From assembly GCF_000164135.1 (NCBI RefSeq), contig NZ_GG770553.1:295785-341406 (forward strand): a stretch of 45,622 nucleotides of DNA, written 5' to 3'. Positions 36,021 through 45,317 of the stretch are shown one piece after another. A program made the position numbers and the translations under genes. Below the pieces are notes generated by a model. That model searched no databases. It was not told the DNA's origin and worked only from the letters and a program-made list of their open reading frames with translations. This stretch comes from Mycobacterium parascrofulaceum ATCC BAA-614. GTDB taxonomy: Bacteria > Actinomycetota > Actinomycetes > Mycobacteriales > Mycobacteriaceae. How positions within the stretch are numbered: the first letter of the stretch is position 1; each line of letters begins with the position of its first letter.

Positions 36021-38236
36021 GCGACGACGACTTCCACGCCCAGTACGCCGCGGCGTTGCGCACCTACCTGCGGGCGCGTGACGAGGACAGCCTGGCCGTC
36101 GCGTACGAGCTCGGGCGGCGGGCCCTGCAAGAAGAGGTCAGCCTCCTCGCGATCATCGAGCGCCACGTCCAGCTGATCCTCGAAGTCGCCGAGGACGTCC
36201 AAATCGACGCGCCGATCGCGCTGGAGTTCCTGTTGCAGATGCTCGTCCCGCTCGACGTCGCCACCCGCGGATTCTTGGACGGCACCAGGCGCTACGCGCG
36301 CGAGCGGGCCCGCGCCGAGGGGCTGGCCGACCGCGACAAATTCCGCACCGCGCTGGTCAATTCGCTGCAGGAGGGGTTCTTCGTCGCCGATCACCGGGGC
36401 GCCGTGATCGAGATGAACAACGCGCTGATCGACATACTCGGCTATCCGGCCGAGGGCCTGCCCTACCGGTGGCCACATCCGTGGCTGGTCGACCAACAGG
36501 GCGCAAGGCAGCAGCAGGCCCTGGTCCAGAGCATCGGCACCACCGCGTATGAGACACCGATCCGGCACCACGACGGGCACCTGGTGTGGGTGACGGTGAG
36601 CATCAACGCCGTTCACGGAAGCGGCAGCGAACAAAGCGTCTTCGTGGGGACCATCCGCGACATCACCGCCGAACGGGCCTTCGCCGCGCGCGAGAGCGCC
36701 GTCCTGCGGTTGGCGACGGCGGTGGCGGTGGCCAAGAGCGTGGACGAGCTGCTGTCCATCACCCTCGCCGAATGCAGCACGGCCATCGACGTGCAACGGG
36801 TGGTCGCGATCTCCTGGCCGAACGGCGAGGGCGAACCGATCGTCCAGGTTGCGGGCGAGGCGTCTCAAACATCCTGGCGCGGGCTGGATCCGTGGTTGCG
36901 TCACACGTTCGAAGACGCGCGCCATCAGCTGCCGCTGACCGCCAGGACGGTCGAGCGGCCCGAGAAGCCCGGCAAGGCACAGGGTTTGGTGGCCGTGCTC
37001 TCCGGCGCGGGCGACCTGGCGTTGTGGCTCGAGCTGCGCACGCCGCGCTGGGTCAGCGCCGAGGACCGGCTCCTGGTCACCGTCCTCATCGGCCACCTCA
37101 GCCTGGCGATGCAGCATGTCCGCCAATTCGAGACCGCCCGCGAGACCGCGCTGACGTTGCAGCGCGCGCTGCTGCCGACGATGCAGCCCCCGCCCGGGTT
37201 CGTCGTGCGCTACGAGCCCGCGGTCCCGCCGCTGGAGATCGGCGGCGACTGGTATGACGTGCTGCCGATCGGCGATCACCGCATCGGCATCGTCGTCGGT
37301 GACTGCGTGGGTCGCGGGCTGCCGGCGGCCGCGGTCATGGGCCAGCTGCGCAGCTCGGCGCGCGCGCTGCTGATCAACGGTGCGGAGCCCGCGCTGTTGC
37401 TCGAGCAACTCGACTCGGCGGCGTCGCTCATCCCGAATGCCTACTGCACCACCGTCTTTCTGGCGGTCTTGGACACCGAATCCGGGGTCTTGCAGTACAG
37501 CAACGCCGGCCACATGCCCGCCGTGCTCGTCGGGCCCGAACCCGGCACGATCGCGATGCTGACCGACGCCGCGTCGGTCCCGCTCGCGGTCCGCCGCCCG
37601 CAACCGCGCCCGCAGAGCAGCCGCGTCTTGCCGCCGGGCTCCACCCTGATGCTGTTCACCGACGGGCTGGTGGAGCGCAAACACGAGTCCATCGACGACG
37701 GAATCGCCCGCGCCGCAGCGGTTCTGGTGAAGACGACGGCGCTGCCGCTGGATTCGGTCGCCGACGCGGTGCTGCGTGAGCTGGCTCCCCCGGCGGGGTA
37801 TGACGACGACGTGGCGATGGTGGTCTACCGGCATCACCAATCCCCGCTCCGGATCGAAACCGAGGCCAGCGCGGAGCGGCTGGTCGGCATCCGGCATCGG
37901 CTGGCCGACTGGCTGCGCACCGCGGGCGTGCCGGACGAATCGGCCGCCGACATCGTGCTGGTCGTCAACGAGGCCTGCACGAACTGCGTCGAGCACGCCT
38001 ACTCCGGACAGCGCCTGGGCACGATGGTGCTCGACGCCGAACTCGCCCAAGGGGAAATCCGGGCCCGGATCACCGATCAGGGCTCGTGGAAGACGCCGGC
38101 CGCCGACCCGGACAACGGCGGCCGCGGGTTGTTGCTGATGAGGGCGCTCAGCAGCGCAGTCGACCTCGACCCTGCGCCCACCGGCACGACCGCCGACATC
38201 ACGTTTCGGCTGCCGGATGGGGCCCTACCGGCGTGA
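36017..38236 (+). CDS. Fused RsbU-PAS-GAF-PP2C-RsbW signalling protein
   Basis: A 739-residue multidomain protein. Residues 1-90 resemble the RsbU N-terminal domain that binds RsbT. Residues about 113-215 form a PAS domain (LQEGFFVADHRGAVIEMNNA), 225-365 a GAF domain, 379-601 a SpoIIE-type PP2C phosphatase (Asp411 in GGDWYDV, Asp549 in FTDGLVE, DDD at 596-598), and 611-739 a GHKL kinase domain like RsbW (N-box Glu652/Asn656 in NEACTNCVEHAY, ITDQGSW, GRGLLLMRAL). So opposing phosphatase and kinase activities sit in one chain. M. tuberculosis Rv1364c has a related architecture with an added STAS domain, which is absent here; RsfB next door could fill that role. ATG in an ATGA overlap with the upstream gene. 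Confidence 0.93.
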   Translation: MSDDDFHAQYAAALRTYLRARDEDSLAVAYELGRRALQEEVSLLAIIERHVQLILEVAEDVQIDAPIALEFLLQMLVPLDVATRGFLDGTRRYARERARAEGLADRDKFRTALVNSLQEGFFVADHRGAVIEMNNALIDILGYPAEGLPYRWPHPWLVDQQGARQQQALVQSIGTTAYETPIRHHDGHLVWVTVSINAVHGSGSEQSVFVGTIRDITAERAFAARESAVLRLATAVAVAKSVDELLSITLAECSTAIDVQRVVAISWPNGEGEPIVQVAGEASQTSWRGLDPWLRHTFEDARHQLPLTARTVERPEKPGKAQGLVAVLSGAGDLALWLELRTPRWVSAEDRLLVTVLIGHLSLAMQHVRQFETARETALTLQRALLPTMQPPPGFVVRYEPAVPPLEIGGDWYDVLPIGDHRIGIVVGDCVGRGLPAAAVMGQLRSSARALLINGAEPALLLEQLDSAASLIPNAYCTTVFLAVLDTESGVLQYSNAGHMPAVLVGPEPGTIAMLTDAASVPLAVRRPQPRPQSSRVLPPGSTLMLFTDGLVERKHESIDDGIARAAAVLVKTTALPLDSVADAVLRELAPPAGYDDDVAMVVYRHHQSPLRIETEASAERLVGIRHRLADWLRTAGVPDESAADIVLVVNEACTNCVEHAYSGQRLGTMVLDAELAQGEIRARITDQGSWKTPAADPDNGGRGLLLMRALSSAVDLDPAPTGTTADITFRLPDGALPA

Positions 38237-38245
38237 CGCCACACC

Positions 38246-38270
38246 GTTTGTCGCCCCCGGATACCGGGTA
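38246..38270 (+). promoter_or_regulatory. SigF-type promoter of the haem-oxygenase-like iron enzyme gene
   Basis: GTTT (38246-38249), 16-base spacer, GGGTA (38266-38270), an exact consensus match just after the end of the operon. The GTG start is nine bases further on, so the SigF transcript would be leaderless or nearly so. Confidence 0.78.
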
Positions 38271-38279
38271 GTCGAGGGC

Positions 38280-39299
38280 GTGACCCGCGCATCAATCACG
38301 ACCGAACCCGCCCTGCCGGCGGCCCATGGGCCGCTGTCGACCGCCGTTCGTCGCGCTCTCATCGGGCCGCCGTCACACGACCACCTCACCAGGATCGGGG
38401 CTTCCGTTAGGGATTCGGATCCCTACGGACTGGATCTGCAGCTGGCGCTGTGCATGTGCTACGAGCTGCACTACCGCGGCTTCGCGGGCGTGGACCCCAG
38501 CTGGGAGTGGAATCCGGCGCTGCTGGCGCTGCGCGGCGAACTGGAACGCGTCTTTTTGGCGGGCGTGCGCCGCGACGTCGGGCCCATCGCCCCGGACCAG
38601 ACGGCGGCCGCGGAAATGGACGCCATCGCGGCCGAGCCGGCCGACGGCACGGGCCCGTCGTACTACCTGCGCGACACCGGGACCTGGCAGCAGATGCGTG
38701 AATACTTCGTGCACCGGTCGGTGTATCACCTCAAGGAGGGCGACCCGCACGCGTGGGCGATCCCGCGGCTGATGGGCGTCGCCAAAGCGGCTTTCGTGGC
38801 AGTCGAATTCGACGAATACGGCGCCGGGCAGGGCCCGCGCCTGCACCAGCAGCTGTTCGCCGACCTGATGGCGGCCGCCAACCTCGACACCGGCTATCTG
38901 GCGTACGCGGAGGTCGTGACCGCCGAGGCGCTGGCGGCGGTCAACCTGATGTCGCTCTTCGGCCTGCACCGCGAGCTGCGCGGCGCGGCGATCGGGCACT
39001 TCGCGTCCACCGAGATCACCTCCCCGCCGGGATCCCGGCGGATGGTGCGGGCGCTGCAGCGGATGGGGGCGCCGGCGGCCTGCATCGAGTTCTACGCCGA
39101 GCATGTCGAGGCCGACGCGGTGCACGAGCACGTCGTGCGCATCGACGTGGTCGGCGACCTGGTCGCCCGCGAGCCGCAGCTCGATCGCGACGTGGTGTTC
39201 GGAATCCGCGCGCACGCCGCGGTCGAAAACCGGTTGGCGGACGCGATTATGGCGTCGTGGGAGCAGGATCGGACGTCGTTGCGGAGCGCGCTGGACTAG
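38280..39299 (+). CDS. Haem-oxygenase-like non-haem iron redox enzyme
   Basis: A 339-residue member of the iron-containing redox enzyme family (haem-oxygenase-like diiron oxidase/oxygenase fold). Candidate metal ligands are Glu176/Glu179 and His189 in VEFDEYGAGQGPRLHQQLF, and His275, Asp279 and His282 in AEHVEADAVHEHV; WEWNPALLALRGELE is also family-typical. Known fold members include UndA and SznF-type oxygenases, but the substrate of this group is unknown. The GTG start follows a SigF-type promoter, directly downstream of the stressosome operon (43-bp gap). The 3' end overlaps the CDGSH gene on the other strand by 53 bp. Confidence 0.85.
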   Translation: MTRASITTEPALPAAHGPLSTAVRRALIGPPSHDHLTRIGASVRDSDPYGLDLQLALCMCYELHYRGFAGVDPSWEWNPALLALRGELERVFLAGVRRDVGPIAPDQTAAAEMDAIAAEPADGTGPSYYLRDTGTWQQMREYFVHRSVYHLKEGDPHAWAIPRLMGVAKAAFVAVEFDEYGAGQGPRLHQQLFADLMAAANLDTGYLAYAEVVTAEALAAVNLMSLFGLHRELRGAAIGHFASTEITSPPGSRRMVRALQRMGAPAACIEFYAEHVEADAVHEHVVRIDVVGDLVAREPQLDRDVVFGIRAHAAVENRLADAIMASWEQDRTSLRSALD

Positions 39300-39495
39300 C
39301 GGCGCGACGCCCCAGGTTCCGGCACCTGCGGTGGCTGGTGTCGCACAGCGGATACTTCTCGCTGCGCCGGCAGGTGCAGATCGCCACCATGAACCGGTCG
39401 GACTCCACGACCTCCCCGTTGGGCATCTCGATGCGCACCGGGCCGGACACCAGCACCGGCCCGCCCGGGACCACCTGCACCCGGGTGGCGCTCAC
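39247..39495 (-). CDS. CDGSH iron-sulphur domain protein
   Basis: An 82-residue protein. The [2Fe-2S] motif CTCRRSEKYPLCDTSH has the three cysteines and one histidine of CDGSH proteins (CxCx2Sx3PxCDxxH), with Thr in place of Gly after CD, a variant common in actinobacteria. VLVSGPVRIEMPNGEVV precedes it. Such clusters are redox-active and can be transferred. The GTG start overlaps the methyltransferase stop (GTGA), so the two are cotranslated. The C-terminal Arg/Ser tail is antisense to the end of the convergent iron-enzyme gene. Confidence 0.87.
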   Translation of the reverse strand: MSATRVQVVPGGPVLVSGPVRIEMPNGEVVESDRFMVAICTCRRSEKYPLCDTSHRRCRNLGRRAASPARSATTSDPAPTTP

Positions 39496-40181
39496 CGCTT
39501 GTCCGCCCGGATCACGATCAGCTCCTCTTCGCGGCGACCGCGGGGGATCAAGCCGACGCTTTCCAGCCAGCGCGCCCGCGCCGTCATCACCGGGCCGAAC
39601 GGTATCCATTTCGAGGCAACGACTTTCGCGTCCATGCCGGCCCACTTCAACGAATCCAGCGACTGTTGGACGCCGGCGAGCGCCGAGTGCACGAGCAGCA
39701 GGGACCCGCCGTCGCACAGCAACTTCGGCGCCGCCTCACAGAGCGGATCCAGCAACATCCGGCCGTCGGGTCCGGCGTTCCACGCCCACGACGGCCCCGC
39801 GGCGGGGCTGATGTATTCCGTGTCACCGTCGGGCGGTGTCGGCACGTACGGCGGATTCGACACGACGACGTCGAAGGGCGCGCAGTCCAGGGCGTCGCTC
39901 CACGTCCCCCTCCGGACGTCGACGTCGACGCCGGCGGCGGCGGCGTTCCCGCGGGAGCAGCCCACCGCGTGCGGGCAGATGTCGAAGGCGGTCACGTCCG
40001 CGCCGCCCAATTCGGCGGCGGCGATCGCGACGAATCCGCTACCCGTACACAGGTCGAGAACGCGTCGTCCCGGAATGAGCGAGCTTTCCCGCATCACCTC
40101 CACCAGCAGGCAGGAATCGTCTTGCGGCCGATAAACGTTGGCGGCGGCCGAGACAGCGGGTCCTGGATATGTTGTGGTCAA
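39492..40181 (-). CDS. HemK/PrmC-like class I SAM methyltransferase
   Basis: A 229-residue Rossmann-fold methyltransferase. SAM binding is at VLDLCTGSGFVAIAAAELG; the catalytic motif is VVSNPPYVPTPP, the NPPY signature of enzymes that methylate glutamine or adenine amide/amino nitrogens (HemK2/PrmC-type). TYPGPAVSAAANVYRPQDDS at the N-terminus matches the short HemK2-like class with no separate N-domain. TTG start with GAAAGG nine bases upstream. A degenerate SigF-like site, GTTT-N16-GGGCA, lies at 40256-40232. Confidence 0.84.
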   Translation of the reverse strand: MTTTYPGPAVSAAANVYRPQDDSCLLVEVMRESSLIPGRRVLDLCTGSGFVAIAAAELGGADVTAFDICPHAVGCSRGNAAAAGVDVDVRRGTWSDALDCAPFDVVVSNPPYVPTPPDGDTEYISPAAGPSWAWNAGPDGRMLLDPLCEAAPKLLCDGGSLLLVHSALAGVQQSLDSLKWAGMDAKVVASKWIPFGPVMTARARWLESVGLIPRGRREEELIVIRADKR

Positions 40182-40280
40182 CTTTGGCCTTTCGACAGAT
40201 CGCCGGGGCGATCACTGCATGGCCTGTGTAATGCCCGCAAACCGATGGCTTCAAACGGCGTGGGGAAAGGCCGTTCTCCG

Positions 40281-40835
40281 CTAACTCGCAGGCGCATGGG
40301 CGAATTGCTCGACAATGGCCGCGCAAAAGGCGGGAAGGTCCTTCGGTGAGCGGCTGGAGATCAGATTGCCGTCGACGACGACCTCCTCGTCCACCACATT
40401 GGCGCCCGCGTTGCGCAGATCGGTGCGGATCGACGGATACGAGGTGAGTGTCCGACCCTCCGCCACACCGGCTTCCACCAGCGTCCACGGGCCGTGACAG
40501 ATCGCGGCGACCGGTTTTCCGGAGGTGACGAAGTCGCGCACGAAGGGGACCGCGGAATCATCCATCCGCAGTTTGTCCGGGTTCACGGTGCCGCCCGGAA
40601 GCACCAGCCCGTCGAATTCGGCCACCGCGACGTCCGACACCGCCCGGTCGACTTTGAAGGTGCCGGCCGGCTCGAGATCGTGGTTGCGGGCCTGGATTTC
40701 GCCGGCCTTGAGCGAAAGCAGCTCGACTTGTGCGCCCGCGTCGGTGAGCGCCGCCCGCGGTTGTTCGAGTTCCACCTTCTCCACGCCGTCGGCCGCCAGA
40801 ATCGCGACTTTCTTGCCTTCCAATTCATTTGCCAT
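40281..40835 (-). CDS. PfpI/DJ-1-family protein
   Basis: A 184-residue DJ-1/PfpI-superfamily protein. The nucleophile elbow is VAAICHGPWTLVEAG with the catalytic Cys; an acidic partner lies in AADGVEKVELEQP. GTVNPDKLRMD and YPSIRTDLRNAGANVVDEEVVVDG are typical of the YhbO/PfpI subgroup, linked to stress survival and glyoxalase/deglycase-type reactions. ATG with AAGGGAAATAG upstream. It follows the alcohol dehydrogenase by 26 bp and is probably the third gene of the SRPBCC-ADH-PfpI unit. Confidence 0.9.
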   Translation of the reverse strand: MANELEGKKVAILAADGVEKVELEQPRAALTDAGAQVELLSLKAGEIQARNHDLEPAGTFKVDRAVSDVAVAEFDGLVLPGGTVNPDKLRMDDSAVPFVRDFVTSGKPVAAICHGPWTLVEAGVAEGRTLTSYPSIRTDLRNAGANVVDEEVVVDGNLISSRSPKDLPAFCAAIVEQFAHAPAS

Positions 40836-40861
40836 GGCTATTTCCCTTCACCAATCCTCGG

Positions 40862-42030
<1,169 letters not shown>

Positions 42031-42034
<4 letters not shown>

Positions 42035-42960
42035 GCGCTTGCTCCTTCGTTCGGTTGCGCGGGCTGCTGGTGCATCTGGCGGGCCGAGGCCGTCCCCTCG
42101 GGGGATCCGTCCGAGCGCAGCACCTGGCCGGTCTCGAGGATCTGCTTGAAGCGGCGGAGGTCGTCGTTGACCTGCTGGTCGGGGGATTCACCGAACAGGG
42201 TGGCCGCCGCCTTGCCGAACAGGCCGCCGGGGATGTGGTAGCCGATGCCGACGCGGACCTCGGTGCCGTCGCCGGTGGCGGTCGGTGTGAATTCGACGCT
42301 GCCGCCGTTCTCGATCGCCGAGCCGGGCAGCGATTGCCACGCGATCCGCCTGTTGGGTTCGTCCTCGGTGACCTGCGCGTCCCACCGCACCGACTGTCCC
42401 GCCGGGGCGTTGGCGACCCAGTGCGACTGCCCGTCGGCGGCGGGGGTGACCGACTTCAGGTGGTGCATGAAGCGGGGCAGATTCTCCAGGTCGCGCCAGA
42501 AGCGGTAGACCTCCTCGGGCGGGCGCCGCACGGTGACCGCGGCGCGCAGGGTCCGGTGCCGGGCCCCGTTGAGGTGCCGGCCGCCGCCGCCGACCGTGCG
42601 CAACGCGGTGTAGAGGTCCAGCCCCCCGATGCCGGTGAGCAGCACGGCCGAGATGACGCCCCGGCGCCGTCGGCCCGGGCCCCGGGCGGCCACCCCGGCC
42701 GCCAACAGCGCCACGTCCAAGACGTCGCCGGCCACCCGGGTCCACACCAGCCTGCCGGGGCCGGCCAACAGCGCCGCGCCGTGGCCGCATTCGCGGGCGC
42801 CCAGCGCGCGGATGACCCGGCGCGACCGGGCGGTGTCGTCGACACCGGCGAGCGCAGCAACCTTGTTGGGGGCCACCAACTCGCTCACCCCCAGCCCGAA
42901 GCTCGCGCCGCTGAGTGCCTTGACCAACGCGGACGTGGTGCTGGCGGATCGATCGCCCAT
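42031..42960 (-). CDS. DUF4267-like membrane domain fused to SRPBCC (polyketide cyclase-like) domain
   Basis: A 309-residue two-part protein. The N-terminal 115 residues have hydrophobic helices (LGVSELVAP, ARECGHGAALLAGPG, VALLAAGVAARGPG, AVLLTGIGGLDLYTAL) resembling DUF4267-type membrane segments. The C-terminal part (about 125-275) is an SRPBCC fold: VTVRRPPEEVYRFWRDLENLP, WVANAPAGQ, TEVRVGIGYHIPGG. Such domains bind hydrophobic ligands. The ATG at 42960 is chosen for its strong AAGGAG ribosome binding site eight bases upstream; an upstream ATG (42990) lacks one. First gene of a three-gene unit with a SigF-type promoter. Confidence 0.85.
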
Positions 42961-43107
42961 CGTCAACTCTCCTTGCCTTACGGCGAACACATGTCGGGCA
43001 AAGTCGCTGGAAGACGGCCGCTTTGCTGGTTAACGGGTAATCGCGCTGCCAGCCGGTATCCGCGCGCCACACCGGCCCGCACGCGGGCGCGCACGATTGC
43101 AGCCGGA

Positions 43108-43131
43108 TACCCGGGCGGTCACCGGTCAAAC
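43108..43131 (-). promoter_or_regulatory. SigF-type promoter of the SRPBCC-ADH-PfpI operon
   Basis: GTTT (43131-43128), 15-base spacer, GGGTA (43112-43108) on the minus strand, an exact consensus match. It lies just behind the stop of the upstream oxidoreductase gene and implies a leader of about 140 nt with an AAGGAG ribosome binding site. Confidence 0.72.
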
Positions 43132-43137
43132 GTCGGA

Positions 43138-44124
43138 TTAGTTTGCTGCCTTCCGCAGCGCGGCAAGCAAAGGCTCGGCGGCCTCGGACAGGAAGAGGTC
43201 CTGCGACTCCCCGCCCACCTGAACCAGCGCCACGTCGGTGAATCCGGCCTCCCAATAGGGCCGGACGGCCTCGACGAAAGCATCCAGGTCGGGCCCGCAG
43301 GGGATGGAACCGGCGACGTCCTCGGGGCGGACGAATTGGGTCGCGCCGGCGAAACCGGCCGGCGTCGGCAGGTCGGCGTTGACCTTCCAGCCGCCGGCGA
43401 ACCAGCGGAACTGGTCGTGGGCGCGTTGGATGGCGACGTCGCGGTCCGGGTCCCAGCACACCGGGATCTGGCCGACGACGCGGCCGCCGCCGGCGAGGTT
43501 GGCGGCCTGCCGCGCGGCGTGCCAGGCGTCCACCAGCTCACCGTCGGGTTCCACCGCGACGAAATGGTCGGCCAGCCGGCCGAATTTCTCGATGGCCTTG
43601 GTGCCGCCCATCGCCACCGCGATGCCCACCGGAACCTCCGGCACGTCCCACAGGCGGGCGGAGTCCACCCGGAAGTAGTCGCCGGTGAAGTTCACCAGGT
43701 GGCCGCCGAACAGCTCGCGGATGATCTTGATCGCCTCGCGCAGCATGTCCTGCCGGCGCTCGACGGTCGGCCAGCCCTGGCCGATGATGTGCTCGTTCAG
43801 GTTCTCGCCGGTGCCCAGGCCCAGGGTGAACCGGCCGTCGGAGAGGATCTGCACGGTGGCGGCCTGCTGGGCGACGACGGCCGGGTGATAGCGCATGGTG
43901 GGGCACGTCACGTAGGTGTAGAGGTCCACCCGTTCGGTGGCGTGCGCCACCGCGCCCAGCACCGTCCAGGCGTTGGGCGCGTGCCCCTGCGACATCAGCC
44001 AGGGGGAGAAGTGGTCGCTGCAAACCTCGAAGTCAAAGCCCCGCTCTTCGGCTGAAATAGCCTGCCGCACAAGGTCTTTGGGTCCACTCTGCTCGGTCAT
44101 GAGAGTGTAGCCAAAATTCGTCAT
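43138..44124 (-). CDS. Luciferase-like F420-dependent oxidoreductase
   Basis: A 328-residue protein of the luciferase-like monooxygenase superfamily, in the group related to F420-dependent glucose-6-phosphate dehydrogenase. MTNFGYTLMTEQSGPKDLV at the start, CSDHFSPWL, GLGTGENLNEHIIGQGWP and VAVEPDGELV are characteristic. The enzyme probably uses the deazaflavin F420 in the cytoplasm; substrate unknown. The ATG at 44124 was preferred because in-frame codons upstream overlap a promoter-like region. A near-consensus SigF site GTTA-N15-GGGTA (44159-44136) ends 11 bases upstream. Confidence 0.88.
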   Translation of the reverse strand: MTNFGYTLMTEQSGPKDLVRQAISAEERGFDFEVCSDHFSPWLMSQGHAPNAWTVLGAVAHATERVDLYTYVTCPTMRYHPAVVAQQAATVQILSDGRFTLGLGTGENLNEHIIGQGWPTVERRQDMLREAIKIIRELFGGHLVNFTGDYFRVDSARLWDVPEVPVGIAVAMGGTKAIEKFGRLADHFVAVEPDGELVDAWHAARQAANLAGGGRVVGQIPVCWDPDRDVAIQRAHDQFRWFAGGWKVNADLPTPAGFAGATQFVRPEDVAGSIPCGPDLDAFVEAVRPYWEAGFTDVALVQVGGESQDLFLSEAAEPLLAALRKAAN

Positions 44125-44135
44125 ACCGCCAGGAT

Positions 44136-44159
44136 TACCCGATTCGTCACGGGCGTAAC
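44136..44159 (-). promoter_or_regulatory. Near-consensus SigF-type promoter of the F420 oxidoreductase gene
   Basis: GTTA (44159-44156), 15-base spacer, GGGTA (44140-44136) on the minus strand; one mismatch in the -35 element. TAATCC (44137-44132) in the same place could instead serve a housekeeping sigma factor. Confidence 0.45.
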
Positions 44160-44184
44160 GCCCGCGGCGCAAACTGCCGGCCGG

Positions 44185-45177
44185 TCAGCGCACCACGATC
44201 GTGTGCTCGCCGCGCGGCACCAGCTCCCCGATGACGGGCGCACCCGGGATCTCGCCCGCGATCAGCAACCCGCCCGAGGTCTGCGCGTCGGCGAGCAATA
44301 GGGCGTCGTCCTCGCCGACCGCGGACACGTCGACGTGCGGGGCCACCCAGTCGAGGTTGCGCCGCGTGCCGCCGCTGACGTAGCCGGCCGCCAGCGCCTC
44401 CCGCGCACCCTCCAGGTAGGGCACCGCCGCGGCGTCGACGACCGCGGTCACGCCGCTGGCCCGCGCCAGCTTGTGCAGGTGACCGAGCAGCCCGAATCCG
44501 GTGACGTCCGTGGCACATTCGACACCGGCGGCCAGCGCCGCCGCGGCCGCGGCCGCATTCAGGGTGGTCATGGCCGCGATCGCCTGCTCGAAGCGCTCAC
44601 CGGTGGCCTTGTGCCGGCTGTTGAGCACGCCGACACCCAGCGGCTTGGTCAGCGACAGCGGGGTGCCTGGCTTGCCGGAATCGTTGCGCAGCAACCGGTT
44701 CGGGTCCGCGATCCCGGTGACGGCCAGCCCGTACTTGGGCTCGGGGTCGTCGACGCTGTGCCCGCCGGCCAGGTGGCAGCCGGCCAGGGCGCAGACGTCC
44801 AGCCCGCCGCGCAGCGTCTCGGCCGCCAGCTCGAAGGGCAGCACGTCGCGCGGCCAGCCCAGCAGGTTCACCGCGACGACGGGACGCCCGCCCATCGCGT
44901 ACACGTCGGACAGCGCGTTGGTGGCCGCGATGCGGCCCCAGTCGTAGGCGTCGTCGACCACCGGGGTGAAGAAGTCGGTCGTGGCGATCAGCGCGGTGCC
45001 ATCGGCGATGCGCACCGCCGCCGCGTCGTCGCCGTGTTCCAGCCCGACCAGCAGCTCGCCGGCCGGGTCGCGCGGCGCGCCCGCCCCCAGCCCCCGAACC
45101 ACCTCCTCCAGTTCGCCGGGCGGGATCTTGCACGCGCAGCCGCCGCCGTGGGCGTACTGGGTCAGTCGGTAGGTCAC
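44185..45177 (-). CDS. selD: Selenophosphate synthetase
   Basis: A 330-residue enzyme that makes selenophosphate from selenide and ATP, the selenium donor for SelA. The active-site loop is HGGGCACKIPP, with Cys14 at the position that is Cys or selenocysteine in other SelD proteins and Lys17 equivalent to the essential lysine of E. coli SelD. ATTDFFTPVVDDAYDWGRIAA and LAGGHSVDDPEPKYGLAVTG are family signatures. The GTG at 45177 is chosen because MTYRLTQYAHGGG matches the SelD N-terminus; longer reading would run into the tRNA gene. It is divergent from selC-selA. Confidence 0.95.
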   Translation of the reverse strand: MTYRLTQYAHGGGCACKIPPGELEEVVRGLGAGAPRDPAGELLVGLEHGDDAAAVRIADGTALIATTDFFTPVVDDAYDWGRIAATNALSDVYAMGGRPVVAVNLLGWPRDVLPFELAAETLRGGLDVCALAGCHLAGGHSVDDPEPKYGLAVTGIADPNRLLRNDSGKPGTPLSLTKPLGVGVLNSRHKATGERFEQAIAAMTTLNAAAAAAALAAGVECATDVTGFGLLGHLHKLARASGVTAVVDAAAVPYLEGAREALAAGYVSGGTRRNLDWVAPHVDVSAVGEDDALLLADAQTSGGLLIAGEIPGAPVIGELVPRGEHTIVVR

Positions 45178-45180
45178 GGA

Positions 45181-45190
45181 TACATAATTG
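45181..45190. promoter_or_regulatory. Overlapping divergent -10 boxes for selD and selC-selA
   Basis: TACATAATTG reads CATAAT (45183-45188) on the plus strand, 16 bases before mature tRNA-Sec, and AATTAT (45189-45184) on the minus strand, exactly six bases before the selD GTG. The two hexamers share five bases, so the 27-bp gap seems to drive both directions. Confidence 0.6.
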
Positions 45191-45204
45191 TCGGCATGGT
45201 CCGA

Positions 45205-45299
45205 GGAGGCGTGTCCGGTCTGGTGACCGGCGCGGTCTTCAAAACCGTCGAACGGCAGACGCTGCCGCTGGCGGGTTCGATTCCCGTCCGCCTCCGCCA
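45205..45299 (+). tRNA. selC: tRNA-Sec (anticodon UCA)
   Basis: A 95-nt tRNA with encoded CCA end. The acceptor stem begins GGAGGCG and pairs with CGCCTCC, discriminator G. The anticodon loop CTTCAAA carries TCA at 45239-45241, reading UGA. A long variable arm CGGCAG-ACG-CTGCCG (6-bp stem) and the T arm GCGGG-TTCGATT-CCCGT follow. The extra-long arm plus UCA anticodon defines selenocysteine tRNA. It lies 18 bp before selA. Confidence 0.96.
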
Positions 45300-45317
45300 T
45301 ACTCCCCCGGCACCGGC

